A DNA stretch of 64,000 bases from Trachythela sp. YZ-2020 (GCA_016169945.1 JADLSH010000191.1:1825501-1889500); one strand, 5' to 3'; shown: positions 45,342 through 58,446, counted from the stretch's first letter. Notes: generated by a model from the sequence alone, not told the origin. Numbers and translations: made by a program.

Positions 45342-45542
45342 CACATTTGAGACCAAGGTTTTTTGTTACCAACCATTATATGTTGGCTTTCACCATTATG
45401 CTAAATTTAAGAGATTTATTGTTAGAGAGTTTATATATTTAATTATTTAAAATTGTTTCTGATAGAAAAGAGATTATCAGAGTATTTATATATATTAAAA
45501 AGTTTGTAATATCAAAAATGTTTTTGGTGAAATCTTTCCATA

Positions 45543-45852
45543 CAGGGTGTATAAAAAAAAAGGTAATCCAACTTTGACTGGTTGCTGTGCGTCAAATACT
45601 GGGTTAAATGATTTAATTTTTACATAGAACGAAAGAACAACTCTTTAGCTTTCCAATGATGCTTTTCTTGACCAAGTACTTGTCTGTTAAAAATTGTTTG
45701 TTGAAATTGCATTGCGCAAATTGAAGCAAATGTATTCCCAAAAAGGCCCAGTTGAGCTGTTCTTTTGTTCTATGTAAAAATTAAATCATTTAACCCAGTA
45801 TTTGAAGCACAGCAACCAGTCAAAGTTGGATTACCTTTTTTTATACACCCTG
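45543..45852. mobile_element. 310-bp MITE with cagggtgtataaaaa termini
   Basis: TA-flanked, with ~95-bp inverted arms: cagggtgtataaaaaaaaag and ttttttatacaccctg, then ccaactttgactggttgctg against its complement. It is mariner-like in termini and target site, and non-coding. Confidence 0.9.
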
Positions 45853-46218
45853 TATTACTATCCTGAAATGAGATCACAATGATAATCGTAAGGGTTAGAA
45901 TATTAGGGTTAGAATTAGGTTTGGGATTAGGGTCAGGACTAGAATTTCCAGGTGACTTTCCATATTACTATCCCGAATACGTCACAGGGATTAGAGTTGG
46001 ATTAAGATTGTATTAAAATATTGAGCCGAATTTTCGCCAATCGGAACAAAGTGCCTTAAATACCGGAACTAAGTCCCTGCAATACAGGAGAAAGAACCCC
46101 ATCACGTTTGATGACAAAAATAATCAATATGAGATGTAAATTCTCTATAGTCCATAAACATCGTCTTTGTTCCGATTTGTATTGATCTTTTCACTTTTGA
46201 ACATCGTCGTGCTTTAAA
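45853..46218. other. Upstream region of the chromobox gene
   Basis: Short degenerate gttagggttag-type sequence at 45888-45945, then the probable 5' UTR. No other gene seen. Confidence 0.5.
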
Positions 46219-49200
46219 ATGGACAAAGATGGCAGGCAGACGGGCATTTATGCCGCTGAGAAAATATTAAAGAAACGCAGGCGAGAGGTAAGGAGATATC
46301 AGACATGAAAGTTGTTTTGATGCTCTGAAATTTTATACAATTTAAATGATTTACTGTTGTATCCTTTAAATCTATTCACGCTGTTATGCCCCTTTGTCTT
46401 TGTAGAACAAAGTTGAGTTTTTAATAAAGTGGAAAGACTGGTCTGCTAAGTAAGGATTTTATAAACTAAATGTTTACAACAAGTTATAAAATGGATGTTT
46501 AGTTACATAAATAATCATGAATTTCTGTACTAGATATAACACTTGGGAACCGAAAGAAAATGTCCTTGATCCTCGGTTATTGCTCGCCTTTGAAGAAGCG
46601 TAAGTAATCTAATTTACAACAGAAGTGGATAGCAGTCGATATGAAAATATACAAGTAAATGTTAAGTTTTAAAGGCTTGCAACACATGTTATAACTTGAA
46701 AATAATGCTATGCCAACGTTCAATATATTTAATGTTTTCCTGAAAAGTAACAGTCTGCTACAATTTACTAAATGATATTTATATTAAAATACAATATAAT
46801 TTATATGAACAATATATAAGTATGTTGAAATTGGCAGCTTTCTGTGGCCTGATTGCCATTCAGTGGTATAATAACATGCATGATATAATGTAGTTTTTTG
46901 GCAATTTGAAATATGTTTTCTGTCTGGCTATGACAATATTTCAATAGTTGAACACCTGTTCTTGAATGCAAGGCAGGGAAAAAATACATAAGAAATTGGT
47001 GATGTAATATTAAAATGCCAATTTGAATGTTGTTGGGATTGGAAAACAATATTGGTATAAGTGAATAATAGTTTCACTGTGTTGACGCAGTATGGCTGGA
47101 ATCTGTAATATGCTTGTTAAAGTTTACATATATTTCAATTGTATTTTATTTTAAAGCCATGAACGGAAGAGAAAACGAGGGTTTGCGAAACGACCTCGAA
47201 GAGCTGAGGTAAAGTTGTCCAAATAGGTTTTGGAGTATTGATTAATGTGGAGTATTGAAGCCAATATGGAATGTTTTTATGACATGCAGGAAGTAATCGG
47301 TCATGGGTGATAGATATTTAAGTGTTCAGACAAAATATATTGACAAAATTGACTTTCTGAGCAACCAACTGATCAACGTACTGACAGACAGACCCCTGAA
47401 GGGTAAACTGATGGACTTCCCGACAGATTGAAGAACTTTAATTTTGTACACAGTACATCTGAAACATTTTCTTTCACATTCAGAAAATGCCTATAAATCT
47501 AAGGGTGGTTCTGACCTAACCTCATCACTGCCATGTTGGACGAATTTGATGAGGGGATGGAGGGACTTTCCTTGTTTGCAATTCTCCTTTCATCCAACAT
47601 GGCAATCTTTGCATCAACCTTCGAAGTTTGAATCTCTGAGAATTGGTAGAAAACCACCTATACACCTAAGAACCAATGAGCATTAATCAGTTTGAATATG
47701 TTTGCATTAGATACATGTATGTGGATCAAAGAACAAAGGGAGTTTTACGATGTTTTGGATGAAATTTGACTTGCAAACAAGGAAATCCTTTGTCCAATTC
47801 ATCCAACATTGCCAGTGTGACAGAAATAAATATTCCAATGTAAATATATGTAGTATTTTGGCCAAAACAAAACAATTAGATTTTTCTACATTAGGACGTA
47901 CCGGAAGAAGTGGATGAGGAAATAATGGAACAAGAAGAAGTTAATTCATTAACCGGTGGTGAAATTGATAATGGTGGACAAGATGATGTTGCTGGGCCAA
48001 GCCATGTAGCTGCCGGGCCTAGTCATGTAACTGATCCTAGTCGTGTTGCTGGGCCAAGTCATGTTGCAGGGCCAGGTCATGTAACTGATCCTAGTCGTGT
48101 TGCTGGGCCAAGTCATGTTGCTGGACCAAGCCATGTAACTGCAGATCCAAGTCATGTTGCAGTCGCAATTCATGTTGCAGGTGCAAGTCATGTTGCTGGA
48201 CCAAGTCATGTTGCAGGACCATGTCATGTCACTGGACCAAGCCATGTTCCTGACCCAAGTCCTGTTGCAGGTGCAAGTCATGTTGCTGGAGGGCCAAGTC
48301 ATGTTGCAGGCACTAGTCATGTTGCTTGGCCAAGCCATGTCATTGGCCCTAGTCCTGTTGCTGGAGGGCCGAGTCATGTATTTGAAACTGGTGAGAACTC
48401 TGAGCAGAAACAACAAGATAATAGCAGTGTTGATGTACCTGAAGTTGCAACAAAACATGAAACAACTAACATTGCTGAGACACTGAGCAAACCTCCATGT
48501 TTGGAACCACAAGAAATTCCAAGTTTGGAAACAATACCAGAACGAAGTTGCATCAGTTTAAAAGAACCTATAGAAGCGGTCTCGGAGGAGTTACCAAAAG
48601 ATATATTTGATAACTCAAGTGATAATGAGCCTGTCATTGTTGTTGTTGCCCCACAGACTGAAGAAAAAGTTGAGGCAGCCCCATCTAATTCAATCCCTGT
48701 GGCTATCCCTGTACCCAACCCTGTTCCCACCCACCACCTAGAACAGAGATCAGTTGCTGTACCTGTCTCTGCACCCACCTCTCTACCCATCCCACATGTG
48801 GAACACAGACCACCACCTGTGCCCACACAGCATGTCGAACACAAACTACCACCGGCGCCCATCTCCCATGTGGAACACAACCCTCCCCTAGCACCCATCC
48901 CCCATGTCGAACACAAACTACCCCTGGCACCCATCTGCCATATCGAACACAAACCACCCCTGGCACCCATCCCCCATGTTGAACATAGACCACCTCCTAG
49001 CATCTCGGAGAATAAGTACACAAGAGTTACCAAGGATGTTGAAGGGGTTGATAAAAGGTTAGTTGAAGTCAGTGACTGCCCAAACCTCAGTCTCGTGGAC
49101 AAAGTCGTAATTACGGACGTCACCACTGCTAAAGGCACAATTACTGTCAAAGAATGCACTACGGATGAAGGTTTTTTTGCAAATAATGTTTCCCCCGAAC

Positions 49201-49238
49201 TACAAACACCAAGTGCTAATGGGTCATCTTTGACTTAG
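46219..49238 (+). CDS. Polycomb chromobox protein (CBX2/4/6/7/8 type)
   Basis: Five exons: 46219-46287, 46406-46449, 46534-46599, 47157-47208 and 47895-49238 (524 residues). The chromodomain spans ~11-62 ([46 protein letters not shown]), with the aromatic cage positions Tyr/Trp/Trp present for H3K27me3 binding. A basic patch follows ([17 protein letters not shown]). The very long last exon holds ~20 GPSHVA-type and then ~7 [16 protein letters not shown] repeats. The C-terminus ([20 protein letters not shown], then EGFF) is the Pc/CBX C-terminal box that binds RING1. It therefore has both PRC1 modules: histone reader and RING1 tether. The exon-intron layout of the chromodomain (four small exons) is coherent. 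Repeat length may vary between alleles. Confidence 0.9.
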
Positions 49239-49540
49239 ATTTTATAAAAAAACTCAATGCAAATGTAGTAGAATATTTATGAACAAGAATCTTGAATAAT
49301 TGACTAGCATGTGACGTGCAAGTAATGGAATGTAGTATAGAGATTTTAATGTACAAATATAATATTCAGATTGCAAGGTGTGATAACTTGTTGTAGTGAT
49401 GTCTGTTTTGTTTGCATATCTGTCCAAATGTAATTATCTAATTCCAGCTGTGTTCATGTTTTCTGTATTTTTACTATCTGAATGCAAAATAAGCTGGCAT
49501 ATTTTTGAGTATACCTGTATGAGTTTGCGGATATCATCTT
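49239..49540. other. 3' flank of the chromobox gene
   Basis: AT-rich, no further gene supported. Confidence 0.5.
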
Positions 49541-49850
49541 TCACTTCTTTTGGAGCCATTTTGCGGTTATATCGTTACGTTACGGACCACGAATATATAT
49601 ATGACGTCATTAATACGGTGCCCTATATATCCATATCTGTGCATATATATGTTTAGTGATGTGGTTGTAGGTGTTAAAGGTATTATAGGCGTTATAGGTG
49701 TTAAATATGTTATAGGTGTTAAATATGTTATAGGTGTTATAGGCCTGATAGGTGTTAAAGGTATTATAGGGATAGGTGTGATAGTTAAAGATGTGATAGG
49801 TGTTATAGGCGTGATAGGTGTTATGGGCGTTATAGGTGTAGTAGAAGTTT
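49541..49850 (+). repeat. gttataggt minisatellite with (TA)n-bearing flank
   Basis: 49672-49835 consists of gttataggt/gttaaaggt 9-bp repeats. The DNA just before (49575-49660, with gaatatatatatgacgtcat and ccctatatatccatatctgt) is the inverted paralogue of 62005-62100 plus 62988-63003. Confidence 0.85.
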
Positions 49851-50233
49851 GGGTTTTGGTCGAGGGTCAGAGGTCGAGGGTGGAAGGTCGAAGGTCGATG
49901 GTCGAAAGTCGAGGTCGAATGTCGAGGGTCGACATAGTTCCAAAATAGTTCAAAAATAGTTATGACCGCGGCCTTGTCAATTTAACAACAATTATAAAAT
50001 CTACATTTAGTATCATTAATTTAACTTACTAATCAATATTTCGTTTTAATATTTAGGAAAAGAAGTTCTGTAAATTGACAAAAGTATAGTTTTTACACCA
50101 TTCAGCATTCTACTCAAATTCAGCAGTACCAATGGAATCAATTTTTCGACCTCGACCCTCGACATTCGACCCTTGACCTCGACCTTCGACTTTCCACCCT
50201 CGACCTCTGACCCTCGACCAAAACCCAAACTCG
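49846..50233. repeat. Inverted pair of tcgagggtcgaa-type repeats
   Basis: tttgggttttggtcgagggt (49848) and the inverted accctcgaccaaaacccaaa (50213), with ggtcagaggtcgagggtgga and its complement further in. The arms are ~90 bp with a ~200-bp spacer. Confidence 0.85.
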
Positions 50234-50269
50234 TGTAGTAGGCATTAAAGGTGTTATAGGCGTTAATAC

Positions 50270-50360
50270 GCGTTATACGGCGGTTGACTGTGGTAGTGTG
50301 GTGTAAAACTACCTGAAAAATATAATGAGAACTTCGACGTTTCGAGCGAAGGCCCTGTAA
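50270..50360. repeat. Partial copy of the GACGTTTCGAGCGAAGG MITE
   Basis: acggcggttgactgtgg and aacttcgacgtttcgagcga as at 6014-6120. Confidence 0.8.
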
Positions 50361-50458
50361 TAATAGGTTCTGCAAGTGTCTGGCATAAATCTAACCTCCT
50401 CTAACAGTTAATATGAACGTTGTTCTGCATTATTTGTATAAATTTCACTCATACAAGT

Positions 50459-50839
50459 CCAGGGTGGAAAGTTCGTAGGTTGCGCCGAAGATCTTCGGCG
50501 TGGAAAATTCATAAATTCGCTCTCTATTGGCGCAGAATTATGTGCAAATGAACCGGCGTGGCGCACTGGCGTACAAAAATTTACCCGATCAGGTTAATGT
50601 ACATTAAATTTGTACTTCAATCTTTTAATAAACCAAATTTGATTGAGCATCAACTCTGACCCAATTTTGAGTACTGTACTTTTGACCTTTTTAGACTATT
50701 TATTTATCCAGGGGTGAATAAAATGGCGACTTGGCGGCGCATGTCAGAATGTCGAAAAACGGGATTTACCGCCCACTGGCGCATGTTTCTGAGCCTGGAG
50801 CAGATCTCCGGCGCACGCAAAACAAACTTTCCACCCTGG
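50459..50839. mobile_element. 381-bp hAT-type MITE with perfect 8-bp target duplication
   Basis: The termini ccagggtggaaagtt and aactttccaccctgg are flanked by atacaagt at 50451-50458 and 50840-50847. The interior is rich in cggcgca motifs and has no ORF. Confidence 0.92.
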
Positions 50840-51551
50840 ATACAAGTGTTAAAATAATACCATAGTTATAATGTATTCTCAACACTATTTGGGTCAAATC
50901 GACAATATGTCAATAGTTAATTCATGGTCATTGACATTTCCATAGTCAATATCACCTCATACTAAGTTTATGGTATTTGATTGGTATAAAGATATAGGCA
51001 CAGTTTGGCATTTTTTTCCCTTTTGTGAATAGGTGATCTTCTTTCCCAAACTTTTGTGAATAGCTAGGTCATATGTAATATTTATATGTAAAAGTGCTGT
51101 TATCTACAATAGAGTTACGAGTTCTAAAATTAGCTCCAAAGTACAAAAGACTAAAATTTGAAGGTTAAACAATTGTTTTAAGAATTGGTCCCATGGGCTA
51201 TAGGCCCTCATCCCTATCATTATTAGAAGCAATATAAAAGTTCATGCACTCATTGACCTAATGCATGCATTAATTGACCAATGAGGGGGGAGTTACAACA
51301 TTTCAATTACGCTATACAATTATGCAAATACGCTTGACCAGATACATGTACGCTTGGCGTACCTATTTTTATAACTGTAGTTCTAAGTATGATCGCTACG
51401 GTAAATTTACAGTAAAAATTTTGTCCACACTCGCTCATCACACAATAATTAATCAGGACAGCTCCTGTTTATTTGAGATTCTGCCAGCTCCTAGCAGTGG
51501 CAAATACAAACAGCCAAAAATTATTTACAAGATATCATCATGGTCTTAGCC

Positions 51552-51964
51552 AGCCTGCCGTCCAGGTGGACGGCCATCTTAGAATTTGGACGGCCACTTG
51601 GAAAAGACGCCTTTCGGACGGCTTCTAAATATAGCCATCATGTACTTGGTGGTTAGTGCAGCTAGCGATCATAGATCATTATATTACAGTCTTGTTATCT
51701 CCATTAATCATGAACAAGTCAAATTGGAGGCAATTCCAATAAGATTGTATTTGGCTAAACACTGGAATGTGAATCACTCAAGTTCGTAAATGAATGTTAT
51801 CCGTGTTATCGCCCTTAATAAGCCATAAAAATACTTAATAATATGCAAAATTGCCAGAGAGTTGCCTTAACACGATCCAAAGAGATTCACGGCCGAGTAG
51901 GCGTTAAGTTGTAATCCAAATCCCAAATTTGGACGCCCAAATTCCAGATCCTGGCTAAGACCAT
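51552..51964. mobile_element. Inverted-repeat element with catggtcttagccag ends
   Basis: catggtcttagccag (51539-51553) and ctggctaagaccatg (51950-51964) are perfect inverses. tggacggcc motifs occur near the left end and ttggacgccc near the right. Confidence 0.8.
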
Positions 51965-52946
51965 GGATATCGTAACATGTATCATGTCGTACTCAATTTC
52001 ATTTCTAAAGAATATTCTAAAGTTCTTTTATACTTCAAAATTACTGCCAATCAGCATATACATTGTCTATTAACAATACGAATCCAACATCACAGATGCC
52101 TTTAGCCAATAACATTCATATTCCTTTACAATTTGTTTGTTCATTCATTAAATTTCCATACCAAAGCTGTTATAGCATTACAACATACTTCATGCTATAA
52201 ACTGTACCATTATAGAAATCTAAGAAAAAGTTAATTAATTAACATTTTTAGTTTTCATGTTCAATCCATACCAAAGATAGAGAACATCTGTATTCCATAG
52301 ATTGCAAGACCATGTTGCTGAGCCGGACACGAAAACCAGGAAAAACCACGTGGGCAAAGACTGGAACGTGTTCTCCACTCCAGGCTGCATCAATGCTTCT
52401 GGACGTTAAAAGCTAACTCTTTCCTTTATTTTCACACTGCACTTCGGAAATTCTTTTAGTGTTCTACTGTAATGGTGTTTCTTGATACTTGTCTGTATGT
52501 AATCTGAAAAAACCCAAATAAACACGAAGACAAAGTGCACTGTTTGCTTGAGAAGCTGGCTAGATAGATAACCCTTACATGTGTTACACCTCCCTTTATA
52601 CACTCTACTTTTGTCGCATCGGGCGACCCATGTGCTGCCAGACTATTCATTTTTGTCTCCTTCATTTGCATTCATTCGCCAGAAATTGAACAGTTTTGAA
52701 GTAGTTTTTATAATAATGCCATATAACACATATTTTTGCACTTCTGTGTGAATATTGTTACTTACAGGGGCAGACTAAGCGGTCGGGCTAGCTAACAAGG
52801 CTAATTTGGATCAAGCCACACACGACCAACCAGAAAAATCAGCCCGAAGTGACATTCAATTACTACTACTGCCTAATTTGCTAGTCTAATTTGCTAGTCT
52901 AATTTGCTAGTCTAATTTCAATCATTTATACCAAATCAATATCAGA
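51965..52946. other. Gene-poor AT-rich DNA
   Basis: A triple tctaatttgctag repeat near 52880-52915 is the only structure noted. No gene is supported. Confidence 0.5.
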
Positions 52947-54697
52947 ATGACAATCGTAGAACGCTAGATCAAGCCACACAGGTGAAAAGCTGGTCACAAG
53001 TAGAAATTCAATGACAAATTTGCTTGGTTATATTCCAGTGATCGTGTTAAGCTGATATTACACGTGCCCGTGCAATGGTTGCCACGAGAACTGAGTTCAC
53101 AAGACGACGACGACAGACGACGACGACAGACGAAGTCGACAGACGAAGTCGACAGACGACGACGACAGACGAAGTCGACAGACGACGACGACATACGAAG
53201 TCGACAGACGACGACGACAGACGACGACGACAGACGACGACGACAGACGAAATCGACAGACGACGACGACAGACGACGACGACAGACGAAGTCGACAGAC
53301 GACGACGACAGACGACGACGACAGACGAAGTCGACAGACGAAGTCGACAGACGACGACGACAGACGACGACGACAGACGACGACGACAGACGAAGTCGAC
53401 AGACGACGACGACAGACGACGACGACAGACGAAGTCGACAGACGACGACGACAGACGACGACGACAGACGAAGTCGACAGACGACGACGACAGACGACGA
53501 CGACATAGAACTGAGTTAACAGGCGAGCCTATTTTACACGACCAACCAGAAAAATCAAGCCGAAGTGACATGAACTACTACGAATGGCTAACATATCCCC
53601 TCATGTGATTTTACCCACCAGTCAAAGATATGCCATTCTGGGCCAATTTATACAACTCAAATATAAATATGATTTCAGACAGATTTTTTATACTAACTGC
53701 CAATTAGCAATGACAATCGTAGAACGCTAGATCAAGCCACACAGGTGAAAAGCTGGTCACAAGTAGAAATTCAATGACAAATTTGCTTGGTTATATTCCA
53801 GTGATCGTGTTAAGCTGATATTACACGTGCCCGTGCAATGGTTGCCACGAGAACTGAGTTCACAAGACGACGACGACAGACGACGACGACAGACGAAGTC
53901 GACAGACGACGACGACAGACGAAGTCGACAGACGACGACGACAGACGAAGTCGACAGACGACGATGACAGACGACGACGACAGACGACGACGACATAGAA
54001 CTGAGTTAACAGGCGAGCCTATTTTACACGACCAACCAGAAAAATCAAGCCGAAGTGACATGAACTACTACGAATGGCTAACATATCCCCTCATGTGATT
54101 TTACCCACCAGTCAAAGATATGCCATTCTGGTGCCAATTTATACAACTCAAATATAAATATGATTTCAGGCAGATTTTGTATACTAACTGCCAATTAGCA
54201 ATGACAATCGTAGAACGCTAGATCAAGCCACACAGGTGAAAAGCTGGTCACAAGTAGAGATTCAATGACAAATTTGCTTGGTTATATTCCTGATCGTGTT
54301 AAACTGATATTACACGTGCCCGTGCAATGGTTGCCACGAGAACTGAGTTCACAAGACGACGACGACAGACGACGACGACAGACGAAGTCGACAGACGACG
54401 ACGACAGACGACGACGACAGACGAAGTCGACAGACGACGACGACATACGAAGTCGACAGACGACGACGACAGACGACGACGACAGAGAACTGAGTTAACA
54501 GGCGAGCCTATTTTACACGACCAAACCAGAAAAATCAAGCCGAAGTGACATGGACTACTACGAATGGCTAACATATCCCCTCATGTGATTTTACCCACCA
54601 GTCAAAGATATGCCATTCTGGGCCAATTTATACAACTCAAATATAAATATGATTTCAGGCAGATTTTTTATGCTAACTGCCAATTAGCAATGACAAT
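52947..54697. repeat. Three-unit higher-order repeat with an internal 13-bp minisatellite
   Basis: Units 52947-53709, 53710-54190 and 54191-54697 share flanks (tcaagccacacaggtgaaaa before, cgagcctattttacacgacc after). Each encloses an array (53096-53506, 53866-53996, 54355-54486) of 13-bp words of two main kinds: cagacgacgacga and cagacgaagtcga. Because 13 is not a multiple of three, all frames stay open and give Arg/Asp/Ser/Thr artefact proteins. A degenerate fourth start is near 54998. Confidence 0.92.
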
Positions 54698-55599
54698 CGA
54701 ATGGTCAACCTATCCCCTTGTGCGATTTTATCCATCAGGCAATGTATTGCAATTGTGGTTTTAATTTAAACATATAGATATAGTTGAACCACAGGATTGA
54801 TGGATGTCTTACACTGCAGGGTTTATAAACTGTCCTGCTGTAAATTAATCTCGCAGCTGTGACAGGTCTTTATACTAATTAACTGCCAGTTATTAAGCCT
54901 CATCTTTACATAATTATCATATTATATATTGAAATATTATATGCAGTTTCAAACGCATTTATGGATTATATACTCAATACCTAAGTGAACATGTAAATGA
55001 TGATCGTATACTGATAGATCAAGCCACAGAGGCAAAAGCTGAATGATCCATTTTCCCCAATATGTTGAACGGTTGAACCTGAAATTGAATCCAAAAAAGC
55101 AAATCTTTATTTAGGACATCAGTAACAATAATTGATGCTGCTGGACCTCAACAAGGAGGTATGTCTATTGTTGATGTCAATTCTTACAACTCATCCATAA
55201 TTACATAAAGAATAAACAGCAATCAGAAATAATAGCAACACATCAATCTCTCTTCACACTGTTTAATGTGACAATTTTTATCTCTAGCCACAGGATATTA
55301 AACTTTTTTAGAAAAAATCTTATTGGGGACCAAGACACTTGTTTTTTGTTTTGTTTATTATAGGAAATTGTGGCTCACCTGAATATATTGGAAAATGGAT
55401 TCTAAGTTCACAATATTGGAGCAACCAACCAAAGAACGGCAAAGAAGAGAGCCAGACAGTTGGATTTCTTGTTTAATTAACAACAGAGACTCTAATTAGC
55501 TGGCATTTTGTTTTATTTCGACCTTTTTCATTGAGCTAGACTGGCATTATCTAAATAGTACAAGAGAAAATAACAATAAATGTTACAGTATAACTTACT
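54698..55599. other. Gene-poor DNA
   Basis: AT-rich. No ORF with a recognisable domain. Confidence 0.5.
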
Positions 55600-56300
55600 A
55601 TTCTTTTCATTGTGCATTTGCCTATTCATTTTATTCGAGCCTTAATATGTAATATAGAGCTTTAATAATAATAATCCACCTTAAGTAGAAAAGTACAGTG
55701 AACTTATAATATCAATCTAAAATTATGAATTATCTACTGTATTTACAATAAAAGTTTAAAGTTTGTTGTCAGGGAGCCTTCCTACACTGCCTTAGAAAAT
55801 GTAATCTTCTATTTCCTTTACGGATAATTTCGTTAATGTGAGAATTCCATTGCAAATTACTTTGACAGCCAACACCAAGCAACTTTAATGTATCTACTCT
55901 TTCGATCATATTATCCGCGATGTACAGATTGGTTGGCTGTGGGATAGATTTCCCAAAACAAATCCACATATCTTTCGTTTTCTTCACATTCAACTTCATT
56001 TTGTTAGTATCTGACCAGTTCTGAACAGAGTCTAAGACTTCCTGCATGTTGCTACGCTTTCCCATCATGATACATTCACTTTGTGTACAGTCATCAGCAT
56101 ATTTGTGTGTACTGACCTCATGTTCTTCAGGAACACAAGCATCTAAGTCGTCAATGTGGATATTAAATAAGGTCGGCGAAAGTACAGATCCCTGTGGTAC
56201 TCCAGCTGGGCAGCTCGCAATTGATGATAGATGTTGTGGGGAAAGGGAGGGACTATGCTGCTTGACAGATGTCGCTCCATAACTGCTATACTAACAGCTG
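55600..56300 (-). mobile_element. LINE reverse-transcriptase fragment with intact YADD box
   Basis: On the minus strand, PAGVPQGSVLSPTLFNIHID (about 56215-56155), KYADDCTQ (about 56103-56080) and, further on, KLNVKKTKDMWICFG and LLGVGCQSNLQWNSHI form a contiguous palm/thumb region ending in RRLHFLRQC. An ATT microsatellite at 55660-55675 lies in its 3' tail. It is 5'-truncated near 56290. It is a different lineage from the one at 513-2290. Confidence 0.85.
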
Positions 56301-57530
56301 GCACAATGTGGCTCTGGAATTTGGAATTGGTGTTTCCCTTTCCATAAAACTTTCAATGGTTGATAGGTGGTAATCTCAACAATTTAAACATGCTATATAT
56401 TTATTTTAAAACTAATAACGTTCATAATATATACATACCATAGTAACAACAACATAACTTTATTTAGAGAAGGTTGAAAGTATTTACAAATAATAAATAT
56501 GCCAGTTTAGCTAATGCTAATCTTCCACTGGACCTTCTATATAACAATATAACTGAAATAACAATTAACTATACAACTACTCATGCATCTATTTACAAAT
56601 TATGAAGAACTTATGAACAAATTAAGAAAGAATTTATAAACTTTACGCTTAAATATAGAAAACGACCCAGATGACTTAATATCTGGTGGTAACATATTAT
56701 AAATAACTGCTCCGTTATACTGAAGTCCATTCCTAGTTATGGATAGCTTAAGTTCGGTACCCACAAGTTCATATTGGAGGAGCTTCTTTCTTTACTCTTC
56801 TTTGGAGCATACAACATACTAGACGCTCAAGTAAACAACACACTAGTGCTTTCACAACCGTTTAGGGGATTTTCCATTTCCGTTCACTCGTTTCCCATTT
56901 TTTCCCTAACAAAATTGCCAGCAGGACTAGGCACTTGAAAGGGGCCAATCGTGTTCCAAGAATCATAGCTTACAATTAAGCCACATGAATTTTCAGCAAT
57001 AGGAAATCTGTCCTATTTCCAGTAATTCCAGGCCCCCAAAGTTCTCCAGGCCTCGGTCGGCGTCCAATTACCCAATCAGTAATCGTCCAATTACCCGCTC
57101 AGTCCGCCCCTGCTAAGATGCACCTTAGCATTTTACTCTGTCTAACACCAGTGGTAGGGTACTGCAGGGTTCCCAATAGAATTTGGAGTAGGAGACTTTT
57201 TGAAATAATTAGGCGGCTATGTGGTGTAGACCTCGCAGTAGGTGGGTCTGATGGGCATCTTTCCTGTGAAGATTTTGAAATTTGGACGTTCTGAGATGGC
57301 ATTTTCAGCCATTTTGGAAAGTTGTTTTGGAAAATATTAGACCGTTATGAAACTAAATTTCCCCATTAATTTTACAATGTTTCATCAATTTGATCATTTT
57401 GACACTAGAAAGAGTGACAATCTTTTATTGAACAATTAATAATGAATACATTCGTTTGCAACTAAGCGTGTGCGCGTGATGACAAAACATGTTTAATTAG
57501 TTGCAAAGTTAAATGAATTCGTTGTAAACA
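56301..57530. other. Gene-poor DNA with LINE 3'-end debris
   Basis: AT-rich. 56390-56530 resembles the 3' tails of the nearby LINE fragments. No gene is supported. Confidence 0.4.
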
Positions 57531-57532
57531 TA

Positions 57533-57778
57533 AACAGTTTCGCACGCAAACATAAATAGTTTCGCACGCAAACATAAACAGTTTCGCACGCAAACATAAA
57601 TAGTTTCGCACGCAAACATAAATAGTTTCGCACGCAAACATAAATAGTTTCGCACGCAAACATAAATAGTTTCGCACGCAAACATAAACAGTTTCGCACG
57701 CAAACATAAATAGTTTCGCACGCAAACATAAATAGTTTCGCACGCAAACATAAATAGTTTCGCACGCAAACATAAGTT
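57533..57778 (+). repeat. 22-bp minisatellite, ~11 copies
   Basis: Tandem gtttcgcacgcaaacataaa plus ta or ca. Minus-strand frames (VCVRNYLCLRAKLFMF) are periodicity artefacts. Confidence 0.95.
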
Positions 57779-58446
57779 TCAAAACAATGTTGGTAACTGA
57801 GTTTCAAAAACATGTTACAAAATGTATTCTCGATAAATCTATTCTCGTAAAATGAATTCTGTCAACAAATTTGGAAGAAATTATAATCTAGCAGTTCCCT
57901 TGTCTGAAGATTATCAAAGTGATCCAACTTTCACAGAGTAATTCTTATCGTGACTTTAGTGCAAGGCTGAGGATTCAACATTTCAACATCAACAGTTGCA
58001 AAAATTTTAAAGCAATATCGTGAAACAGGCCAAACTACTCCAATCCTGAGAAACCATATTATATATTATTATACTACTATTTCCTATCTTCTTAAAAAAA
58101 CATTCGAACTGCAGTCCATATTTTTATTAGTTAGTTAAAATTATTATCTAGGGACCTTAAACAAGGTTTCTAGTACGTTCCTAATTTTGTAAATATTTAA
58201 TTGTTTTACTAAACTGTTATTTACTTGGGCGAAATAAAACAACAACAAAAACGAATGTGTAAAGTTAGGATCTATTCTAAAACTACACCCGAATGATAGA
58301 CGAGTAACAGACGAGTAATAGACGAGTACAGACGACTGCAGACGAGTGACAGACGACTGACATTCAGGTACATACAAGTTCATACGAGCATAGGCGGCCC
58401 AAAAATTCGGGTTTTTAATCTTTTCTGAAAGCTTTTCTTTGATATA

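Noticed and set aside
45888..45945. Interstitial telomeric repeat
   Set aside because: gttagggttag-like words are few and irregular.
53047..53608. Four overlapping long frames (Arg/Gln/Thr/Lys/Asp-rich and Ser/Val/Cys/Arg-rich)
   Set aside because: Products of a 13-bp repeat lacking stop codons in several frames on both strands.
56046..56282. Plus-strand frame of 78 residues
   Set aside because: It is antisense to the reverse-transcriptase block with GVPQGSVLSP and YADD.
57462..57813. CRISPR-like array or Cys-rich protein
   Set aside because: The 22-bp repeats abut with no unique spacers, and the organism is eukaryotic.
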